Assembly: GCA_900766745.1 (NCBI GenBank)
Contig: CAAFWR010000093.1
Span: 1 to 23,402 of the forward strand
DNA: 23,402 nt
Reading direction: 5' to 3'
Origin: Methanobacteriaceae archaeon
Lineage (GTDB): Archaea; Methanobacteriota; Methanobacteria; Methanobacteriales; Methanobacteriaceae
Part shown: positions 14,799 to 20,894 of the stretch, one piece after another
How positions within the stretch are numbered: the first letter of the stretch is position 1
Layout: the number at the start of each line of letters is the position of its first letter
Program-made: the position numbers and the translations under genes
The notes under the pieces: generated by a model
Told to the model about the DNA's origin: nothing
Seen by the model: only the letters and a program-made list of their open reading frames with translations
Database searches by the model: none

Positions 14799-16202
14799 AT
14801 GTTTTTAAAAAATATTTCCAATTTTATTTTTAATTATGATTATAAACATGGATCTTCTGAGACTATTAAAGCAATAAAGGTTGCTTTTTTAGATTATTTT
14901 GGTGTTACTTATAGGGGGTTCAATGAAGATCCGTCTCGCATCGCTTTTTTGTCTATAAATGAACTTTACAATGGTTCTAATACTTTAACAGCATCAATTA
15001 TTGGTGAAGGTGACAATCGTCAGGAAATGATTAATGCTGCTTTTGTTAATGGCGTTTCTGCACATTCTTTAGATTTAGATGACGGTCACAGAAAAGCTCA
15101 TATTCATTTGGGGGCTATTGTTTTTTCCACTGCTTTAGCTATAGGTGAAGCTTATAACGTATCTGGAAAGGATTTTTTAGAAGCATCAATTGTTGGTTAT
15201 GAAATAGGTATTCTTTTAGGGGAACTTGTAAATCCCCAACATAGGAATAAAGGTTTTCATTCAACAGGTACAGTAGGAACATTTGTAGCTGGAGCTGTAG
15301 CAGCTAAACTATTGAAATTAAATGAAAATCAAATTACAAATGCATTAGGTCTTTGTGGAACACAAGCTGCAGGTTTACTGGAATCTGATCATTCTGGAAG
15401 TATGGGAAAGTCTTTACATGTTGGAAAAGCTGTTTACAATGGTATCCTTTCGGTGTTTTTAGCTAAAAATGGTTTTACTGGAAGTGAAACAGTTCTTGAT
15501 GGGGAGGAAGGTTTTTTAAAAACAATGGCATATTCTGGCCTTGGTGAAGATTATACCTTAGAAGAAGTCTTTTCAAAAGTAGGTGAAGTTGAGGTTAAAG
15601 AAATATACTTTAAGAAATATCCTGTCTGCAGACACCTTCATTCATCAATTGAAGCTATTTTAAAATTGAGAAATATTATAAATAAGGAATATGATCATAT
15701 TGAAAGTATTTTTGTAAAAACATATGAAATAGCTGCGTCTCATGATAATTACAATCCTAAAACACTAGAAGATTTAAAACAAAGTCTTCCATATGCTTTA
15801 GCTATTGCTCTTGTTTGCGGAAATGTAACTCTCGATAATCTTAAATCATTAATAAGTCATGGATTGCTTAATGATGAATCTGATTCTGAAACAGTAAATC
15901 TGATTAAAAAAATAGCTAATAAAGTTGTTATTTCTATTGATCCTCAATTTGAGGAGCTTTATCCTGATCAAAGACCTTCTAATGTAATTATAAGATTAGA
16001 TGAAAATTTCCGTAATGGCATTTTCCAAAATATTGTTTCAATTCCAAAAGGAGATATTGAAAATCCATTTAAGCTAAGCGAGATAGTTTCTAAATTTAAA
16101 GAATTGAATCCAAAATATGATGTAGGCAAACTTTCTTTAATTGACAATATTGAAGACTACCACATGGCAGAATTTGTTCAGATATTAAATGGAGATAAAT
16201 AA
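14799..16202 (+). CDS. MmgE/PrpD family protein
   Basis: The 467-residue protein has the family layout: an all-helical large domain (about 1-265 plus the C-terminus) and a smaller alpha/beta domain. Typical stretches are AFVNGVSAHSLDLDDGH, GYEIGILLGE, GFHSTGTVGTFVAGAVAAKL and KKYPVCRHLHSSIEA. Known members are 2-methylcitrate dehydratase (PrpD), cis-aconitate decarboxylase (itaconate-forming) and iminodisuccinate epimerase, so the family handles di- and tricarboxylic acids without metals. The His and Lys residues expected in the active site appear present (DLDDGH, FHSTGT, CRHLHS). The substrate here is unknown; methylcitrate, citrate, aconitate or a related acid would fit the citrate-synthase-fold neighbour. 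The next ATG abuts its stop. Confidence 0.85.
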   Translation: MFLKNISNFIFNYDYKHGSSETIKAIKVAFLDYFGVTYRGFNEDPSRIAFLSINELYNGSNTLTASIIGEGDNRQEMINAAFVNGVSAHSLDLDDGHRKAHIHLGAIVFSTALAIGEAYNVSGKDFLEASIVGYEIGILLGELVNPQHRNKGFHSTGTVGTFVAGAVAAKLLKLNENQITNALGLCGTQAAGLLESDHSGSMGKSLHVGKAVYNGILSVFLAKNGFTGSETVLDGEEGFLKTMAYSGLGEDYTLEEVFSKVGEVEVKEIYFKKYPVCRHLHSSIEAILKLRNIINKEYDHIESIFVKTYEIAASHDNYNPKTLEDLKQSLPYALAIALVCGNVTLDNLKSLISHGLLNDESDSETVNLIKKIANKVVISIDPQFEELYPDQRPSNVIIRLDENFRNGIFQNIVSIPKGDIENPFKLSEIVSKFKELNPKYDVGKLSLIDNIEDYHMAEFVQILNGDK

Positions 16203-17105
16203 ATGAAAGAAACAATAAGATATCTATCTAAATTAGGAATAAATAAAGAGGATACTTCTTTCATATCACAAAAAACATTTAAAGACGGTGGTCAATATCG
16301 TTTAGAAGTTCCAGGAATACAATCTCCAAAAACTATGGAAGTATTATTGAGAGAAGCATCCAATAATGATATTGTACTTCATAGAATCACTCAAACAAAG
16401 GGAATAATGCTTTTAACAGATTCAGAGATTAAAGAAATGGTTAATCTTGCAAAACATTATGGCGTGGAGTTATTTTTATCAGTAGGTCCTAGAGCCACTT
16501 ATGATACAAGTGCAAGTGTAAATACAAAAGAAGGAAGTAGAATGGGTTATAGGCTTAGAGGTTATGACAATCTGCTTTTTGCAATTGAAGATGTTAAAAG
16601 AGCTATTGATTTTGGAGTTCGAGGAATATTGCTTTATGATGAAGGACTTTTATGGGTTTTAAATCAAATGCGTAAAGATGGAATCATTCCTAAAAACACT
16701 CATTTTAAACTTTCAGCACATACAGGACATGGTAATCCTGCTGATGGTAAACTGTTCCAGGAATTGGGCTTAGATTCACTTAATCCAGTTCGTGACCTTC
16801 AAATACCTATGATTGCATCTATTAGAGGAGGATGTGATATCCCATTGGATTTACATACAGAAAATCCAAAATCCAGCGGAGGATTTATAAGACATTACGA
16901 AATTCCTGAAATGATTAAAGTAGCTAGTCCTGTTTATCTTAAAACAGGAGGATCAATAGCTAAATCTCATAACTGGGACACAACATCAAATGATGCAATA
17001 TTAAGATTAAAACAGGTTGAATTAGTAAATAGAGTAATTGAAAAATATTGTCCAGAATATAAAATGTCTCCGAAATCATCTAAAGACTTAGCAATTCCGG
17101 AATGA
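16203..17105 (+). CDS. Uncharacterised TIM-barrel protein, peptidase U32-like
   Basis: A 300-residue cytosolic protein with alternating strand/helix pattern of a TIM barrel. Marked segments include LFLSVGPRATYDTSASVNTK, YRLRGYDNLLFAIEDVKRA, HFKLSAHTGHGNPADG, LNPVRDLQIPMIASI and LDLHTENPKSSGGFIRHYE. Similar proteins are often labelled U32 peptidase in anaerobic bacteria, but no proteolytic activity is known to me. The many His, Asp, Arg and Ser residues at strand ends suggest a small-molecule enzyme instead. It starts exactly after the MmgE/PrpD stop (GGAGAT at 16191-16196 as RBS) and is followed 6 bases later by the fumarase-like gene, so it is probably an enzyme of the same pathway. Function unassigned. 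Confidence 0.7.
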   Translation: MKETIRYLSKLGINKEDTSFISQKTFKDGGQYRLEVPGIQSPKTMEVLLREASNNDIVLHRITQTKGIMLLTDSEIKEMVNLAKHYGVELFLSVGPRATYDTSASVNTKEGSRMGYRLRGYDNLLFAIEDVKRAIDFGVRGILLYDEGLLWVLNQMRKDGIIPKNTHFKLSAHTGHGNPADGKLFQELGLDSLNPVRDLQIPMIASIRGGCDIPLDLHTENPKSSGGFIRHYEIPEMIKVASPVYLKTGGSIAKSHNWDTTSNDAILRLKQVELVNRVIEKYCPEYKMSPKSSKDLAIPE

Positions 17106-17111
17106 TTGTCA

Positions 17112-17984
17112 ATGAGCATTGTTAATAAGATTTCAAATACCATTATTGAAGCCAGCGTTAATTTTCCAAAAGACCGTGAAAAAGCATTAAGGAAAGCTAT
17201 TTTAAATGAAAACAATGAAAATGCAATTTGGGTTTTAAATCAACTTCTGGAAAACTATAAAGTAGGAAATACTCAAAAGCTTCCACTTTGTGATGATACG
17301 GGAATTCCTCATGTTATTATTGAGATAGGTAGTGAACGTGAGGTGACTGGAGAATTGTTGGATAATATTTATGAAGGAATCGAACTTGGATTGAATAATC
17401 TTCCAGCAAGACCTATGGCAGTAAAAGGAAATGATAAGGAACGCCTATCTCAAAGTAATGGTTTATACAACCATCCTGGAAAACTCCCACCAGCTCCATT
17501 TTTAATGGATACTGGTAATGACTTATCGACATATGGTCATGAAATAGATCCAGACACACTTAATATTCATTTTATACTGGAAGGGGGAGGACCTGAAATA
17601 AGAGGTAAAACTTACAGGGTATTTCATAAAAGGTCTTATCAGAATGTTTTAGATACGGCTATTGAATGGTTAGGAGATTCACTTGAAAAATTAGGTTGCA
17701 CTCCATCGATTCCAGCTATAGGAATTGGAAGAACACATTATGAAGCTTCCAGTTTACTTCTAAAAGCAATAGCTTATGGAAATCTGGATAACCAGTCTGA
17801 AATGGAAAGTTATGTAAATTATAAATTAAACAGTCTAGACATTGGACCTATGGGGCTAGGAGGAAAAACAACAGTTCTAGGCTCTTTTATTAATGTTGGA
17901 AATCAGAGGGCTAGTGGTGTAAGAATAGTGTCAATAAGGCCATCATGCTGTGTTGAACCTAGGGTAGCTAAAATAAATTTATAA
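17112..17984 (+). CDS. Class I fumarate hydratase alpha-subunit-like protein, without beta partner
   Basis: The 290-residue protein matches the alpha domain of class I (Fe-S) fumarases and tartrate dehydratases. The three cysteines expected to hold a [4Fe-4S] cluster are in place: C60 in LPLCDDTG, C196 in GCTPSIPAIGIG and C279/C280 in RPSCCVEPR. The usual GGGSEN loop is replaced by GGGPEIRGKTYRVFH, suggesting a changed substrate site. Ordinary two-subunit enzymes have a beta gene next door; none is here. A citrate-synthase-fold gene follows instead. A TTG at 17106 opens the frame, but ATG 17112 is the more likely start. Expected chemistry is addition or removal of water on a hydroxy-dicarboxylate or tricarboxylate; fumarate itself is not assured. 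Confidence 0.78.
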   Translation: MSIVNKISNTIIEASVNFPKDREKALRKAILNENNENAIWVLNQLLENYKVGNTQKLPLCDDTGIPHVIIEIGSEREVTGELLDNIYEGIELGLNNLPARPMAVKGNDKERLSQSNGLYNHPGKLPPAPFLMDTGNDLSTYGHEIDPDTLNIHFILEGGGPEIRGKTYRVFHKRSYQNVLDTAIEWLGDSLEKLGCTPSIPAIGIGRTHYEASSLLLKAIAYGNLDNQSEMESYVNYKLNSLDIGPMGLGGKTTVLGSFINVGNQRASGVRIVSIRPSCCVEPRVAKINL

Positions 17985-18020
17985 AGGTTAAGTCAATAAT
18001 AAATCTAAGGGGAAAATAAA

Positions 18021-18824
18021 ATGAGTGAAAATAAATTTAGGGTTAACGAACATTCCTTAAAAACAGCCATTTCTAAAATAGAACCTAATAAAATATCTAC
18101 AAGAGGATATAAACAGGAAGAATTAATAGAAAAGATTAGGTATTCAGATATGGTTTTTTTACTTTTAAAAGGAAGAGTGCCTACTTTACAGGAAGGAAAG
18201 ATGTTTAACCATATTCTAGTCTCTTTCTGTGATCACGGTCCCACACCTCCGAGCACCCAAACAGCCCGTTTAATAGCGTCTTCAGGTTCACCAATGAATT
18301 CTGCAATAGCTGGAGCTTTATTGTCTTTTGGAGAAAAGCATGCAGGAGCTATTAAAAAATCAATGGAATTATATCAGTCAGCTATTAGTTCTTTAACTTT
18401 AACTGGCGATAACGATATTGATAATAAACAGATTGTAAACCTTGCTATTAATATTTATAATGATTATATGGCAAATAATGATAAAATACCTGGTTTTGGG
18501 CATCGTTATCATGACTGTGATCCTAGAGCACGAAAATTAATGGATTTGGCTATTGAAGAGGGCATGGTTGGTAATCATACAAAACTTGCATTATCACTTC
18601 AGAATCTATTAATTTCAAACAAGAACATTCGTCTAAATGTCGATGGTGCAAATGCAGCTTTATTATCTGATTTAGGATTTACTAGCGATTTGGGATTAGG
18701 GGTTTTCATCATTGGAAGAATTCCGGGAATTATAGCCCATATTCATGAAGAAAATATGAACGAAGAAGAATTTAGAAAATTCTGTGATATTGATGATATT
18801 GTTTATACAGATTTAAAGAGGTAA
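18021..18824 (+). CDS. Short citrate-synthase-fold protein, citryl-CoA lyase type
   Basis: At 267 residues this is far shorter than housekeeping citrate synthase (about 380-430) and matches stand-alone citryl-CoA lyase and the lyase domain of ATP-citrate lyase. The catalytic triad is conserved: H107 in GEKHAGA, H161 in PGFGHRYH followed by DPRA, and D208 in NVDGANAA. It could split citryl-CoA (or methylcitryl-CoA or citramalyl-like CoA) into an acyl-CoA and a 2-oxoacid, or run in the synthetic direction. No CoA ligase for activating the acid is in the window, so the direction is open. AGGGGA lies upstream of ATG 18021, 36 bases after the fumarase-like gene. The next gene begins 4 bases after its stop. 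Confidence 0.8.
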   Translation: MSENKFRVNEHSLKTAISKIEPNKISTRGYKQEELIEKIRYSDMVFLLLKGRVPTLQEGKMFNHILVSFCDHGPTPPSTQTARLIASSGSPMNSAIAGALLSFGEKHAGAIKKSMELYQSAISSLTLTGDNDIDNKQIVNLAINIYNDYMANNDKIPGFGHRYHDCDPRARKLMDLAIEEGMVGNHTKLALSLQNLLISNKNIRLNVDGANAALLSDLGFTSDLGLGVFIIGRIPGIIAHIHEENMNEEEFRKFCDIDDIVYTDLKR

Positions 18825-18828
18825 TATT

Positions 18829-19338
18829 ATGGATTTTGATGAAGTTATTGAAAAAAGGTATAGTGTACGCGGATTTTTAGATAAACCAGTAAGTAAGGAA
18901 GATTTAAATTATATTCTTAAAGCAGCTACAATTGCTCCAACTGGTGTTAATTTTCAACCTTTCAAAGTATATGTAATTGATGCTAAGAAATATAAAGAAG
19001 AGCTTAAAGAGATTTATTCTCCAGATTGGTTCTCAGATGCTCCTATAGTCCTTGCTGTCGTTGGCCTTAAAGATGAGGCATGGGTACGTAAATATGATGA
19101 TTACAATATTGTAGACATTGACGGAACTATTGTAATGGATCACATGATTTTAGCAGCTACTAACAGAGGTCTTGGAACATGTTATATTGGTGCATTTAAA
19201 CCAGAAAAAGCAAGGGAATTTTTAAAATTAGCTGATAATGAAGTTCCTGTATTATTTACCCCACTTGGTTATCCAGATGCAGAACCAAGAGACACTCCAA
19301 GAAAGCCAATCGATGAATTTACAGTATATATAGATTAA
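18829..19338 (+). CDS. Nitroreductase family protein
   Basis: A 169-residue FMN-dependent nitroreductase-fold protein. It begins MDFDEVIEKRYSVRGFLDKP with the R-S-V-R phosphate-binding pattern, continues with AATIAPTGVNFQPFKVYV and has NRGLGTCYIGAF and FTPLGYPDAEPR in the C-terminal half, all standard for the family. Such proteins reduce nitro compounds, quinones or flavins with NAD(P)H or F420H2-type donors; the natural substrate is unknown. The ribosome-binding site AGGTAAT overlaps the stop of the lyase gene, so the two are cotranscribed. Whether it belongs to the carboxylate pathway or only shares its mRNA cannot be told. Confidence 0.88.
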   Translation: MDFDEVIEKRYSVRGFLDKPVSKEDLNYILKAATIAPTGVNFQPFKVYVIDAKKYKEELKEIYSPDWFSDAPIVLAVVGLKDEAWVRKYDDYNIVDIDGTIVMDHMILAATNRGLGTCYIGAFKPEKAREFLKLADNEVPVLFTPLGYPDAEPRDTPRKPIDEFTVYID

Positions 19339-19339
19339 A

Positions 19340-19678
19340 ATGGCACTTAAAGTAATTCATGCAGAAGATTCCAAGGACATGGATAATATTGAAGAGAAAT
19401 TTAGCGAAAACAAGTTTAAGGTTCTTTCAAAGGAGAAGCACTATGTCTTGATGAAAAGAAAAAGATATGGTAATACAGCTATCCAGTTAGGACTGTTGTT
19501 CTTTGCGTTATTTTTCTTTGCACCGATTTTAATAATCAATGTAGTTTATTTTGCATATAGCTTTTTAGCTAGATCTCCTACAGTTCTCATTACTGTAGAA
19601 ACAAAAGGGGAAGATGGTGAACCATTGTCCTTCAACAGTATTGATGAAGTTTTAGAAGAGGGAAACGCTATTCTATAA
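19340..19678 (+). CDS. Small membrane protein of unknown function
   Basis: An unrecognised 112-residue protein. The N-terminal part (1-46) is charged and soluble-looking (KVIHAEDSKDMDNIEEKF, then MKRKRYGN), a hydrophobic hairpin spans about residues 49-78 (LGLLFFALFFFAPILIINVV), and an acidic tail follows. The Lys/Arg cluster before the membrane part suggests an inside-facing N-terminus. It begins one base after the nitroreductase stop with no clear ribosome-binding site, which implies coupled translation. Its last 11 bases overlap the convergent gene on the other strand. Confidence 0.65.
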   Translation: MALKVIHAEDSKDMDNIEEKFSENKFKVLSKEKHYVLMKRKRYGNTAIQLGLLFFALFFFAPILIINVVYFAYSFLARSPTVLITVETKGEDGEPLSFNSIDEVLEEGNAIL

Positions 19679-19693
19679 TCTCTTCAACTTCAT
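19644..19693. terminator. Inverted repeat in overlapping convergent gene ends
   Basis: ATGAAGTT...GAAGAG (19644-19660, with a 3-base bulge at 19652-19654) can pair with CTCTTCAACTTCAT (19680-19693) around a 19-base loop. The loop holds both stop codons of the overlapping genes. As at the other convergent junctions in the window, this may end transcription from both sides, but it also encodes acidic C-termini on both strands. Confidence 0.35.
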
Positions 19694-20003
19694 AATCTTC
19701 TATTTTTCTTATAATTAATGGCCGTGAAAGACTTTTAGCACTATATTCTGACTCTTCTCCGATTTTAGCGTCAATAAGAATTTGGTTAAAAGTAGGTTCA
19801 CTAAATAGCATTATTAAATCTTTTACAAAGGCATCATATTCTTCTTGTGTTGATTTGTCGCTGAATTTTAATTCAGGAATGGATATTGTCCATACATCTG
19901 AACCAAGACTATATTTTTTATCTGATATCTTTTCGTCTTTGATTTCTCCATCAAGTATCAATTCAAAATTTTCATTGTTTATTGTCCAAACTGACCTGTC
20001 CAT
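19668..20003 (-). CDS. Small protein of unknown function
   Basis: I do not recognise this 111-residue protein. It starts MDRSVWTINNENFELILDG, repeats a VWTI strand near residue 37, and has an acidic helical middle (FSDKSTQEEYDAFVKDLIML) and an acidic end. There is no membrane span or signal peptide. In-frame starts at 20012 (GTG) and 20009 (ATG) exist, but they are part of an AGGTGATG ribosome-binding match; ATG 20003 lies four bases after AGGTGAT and is preferred. It is divergent from the next small membrane gene, and its 3' end overlaps the convergent gene by 11 bases. Confidence 0.68.
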   Translation of the reverse strand: MDRSVWTINNENFELILDGEIKDEKISDKKYSLGSDVWTISIPELKFSDKSTQEEYDAFVKDLIMLFSEPTFNQILIDAKIGEESEYSAKSLSRPLIIRKIEDYEVEEIIE

Positions 20004-20061
20004 TTTCATCACCTATTTATTTTTAATATAATGAGATATAATTAAATATTGAGGATTAATT

Positions 20062-20412
20062 ATGATTACTGTTAAACATTTAAATAGATTAGGAATTTTA
20101 CTTGCATTAGTTTTAATATTCTGGGGGATTTCTCCTTTTATCACAAAAACTCCTTTAACTGATGATATTTTAGCTAGTTCTATTATTCTTATTTTAGTTG
20201 GAATTGGATATATTATTTCTGTACTTAAACGCCAATGGAACAAAGCTATTTTATTTTTTGAAGGAATCATTATCGCAGTTGTTGGATGTTTATTGTTTAC
20301 AGCCCCTTACAATTTTTTCTTTATTGCAATTGGAGTTATTTTTGTCATAGTAGCTATTCTTGCATATACTCAAAAACTTCCTAAATCTTTATTAAAATAC
20401 TTCTACAGATAA
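20062..20412 (+). CDS. Small multi-span membrane protein of unknown function
   Basis: A 116-residue protein with four hydrophobic stretches (about 10-27, 36-55, 62-80 and 86-103), separated by short loops and ending in a basic tail (TQKLPKSLLKYFYR). The pattern is of a small four-helix membrane protein; no family is recognised and no function is inferred. GAGGAT at 20051-20056 precedes ATG 20062 by five bases. It has its own promoter space (divergent from 20003) and a T-rich tract after the stop, so it seems monocistronic. Confidence 0.7.
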   Translation: MITVKHLNRLGILLALVLIFWGISPFITKTPLTDDILASSIILILVGIGYIISVLKRQWNKAILFFEGIIIAVVGCLLFTAPYNFFFIAIGVIFVIVAILAYTQKLPKSLLKYFYR

Positions 20413-20413
20413 G

Positions 20414-20443
20414 ATTATTCTTCTTTTATTTTTCTTTTTTCAT
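20414..20443 (+). terminator. T-rich terminator tract
   Basis: Directly after the TAA at 20410-20412 the plus strand holds several T runs (strongest at 20431-20440), in keeping with an archaeal oligo-T terminator for the small membrane gene and insulation of the ATP synthase operon. Confidence 0.45.
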
Positions 20444-20506
20444 ATCATTTCTTTGTTATAAACTTCTTATTTTTTATTTTAAATCAATTTTGTTCATTGT
20501 TTTTTT

Positions 20507-20566
20507 AATTATATAGTAAAAGATATATACTCATCTAAATAAAAATAAATATACCATGGTGATTAA
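20507..20566 (+). promoter_or_regulatory. Promoter and RBS of the A-type ATP synthase operon
   Basis: AATTATATAG at 20508-20517 is a TATA-like box, placing transcription start near 20537-20540; AGATATATAC at 20521-20530 is an alternative. GGTGAT at 20558-20563 is the ribosome-binding site, 5 bases before ATG 20569. Confidence 0.45.
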
Positions 20567-20568
20567 TT

Positions 20569-20883
20569 ATGGCAGAGATATCAGAAGCTATCGCAATGAT
20601 AAAAAAAGCTGAAGATGAAGCTGATCAACTTATTCTTGATTCAGAGTTCAAATCAAAAGAAATGATTGATGAGTCAAAAGTAAATGCCGAAAAAACTTTA
20701 AAAGAGGCTAAAGAAGAAGCTTCAGAAGAGGCTAAAAAGACTGTTTTTGATGCAGAAGATAAAGCAAAAAGGGAAGCAGAATCTATTGCAAATGATGCTC
20801 AAGGAAACTTAAACTCCTTAAAAACTAAATCTATGCAAAATGTAGATGCAGCTGCTTCTATTATTGTCAGAAATATTTTGTAG
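20569..20883 (+). CDS. ahaH: A-type ATP synthase subunit H (peripheral stalk)
   Basis: A 104-residue, highly charged protein that is almost all predicted coiled coil: Lys/Glu/Ala-rich heptads such as IKKAEDEADQLILDSEF and EAKEEASEEAKKTVFDAEDK. It ends in a hydrophobic AASIIVRNIL. This matches subunit H, which pairs with subunit E to form the stator stalk linking the A1 head to subunit I. It is the first gene of the archaeal aha operon, and the ahaI ATG follows 11 bases after its stop, with GTGAG as ribosome-binding site. Confidence 0.88.
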   Translation: MAEISEAIAMIKKAEDEADQLILDSEFKSKEMIDESKVNAEKTLKEAKEEASEEAKKTVFDAEDKAKREAESIANDAQGNLNSLKTKSMQNVDAAASIIVRNIL

Positions 20884-20894
20884 TGTGAGTATAT

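Noticed and set aside
18021..18824. Housekeeping citrate synthase
   Set aside because: The protein is about 120 residues or more too short; the catalytic His-His-Asp is present but the size fits the citryl-CoA lyase type.
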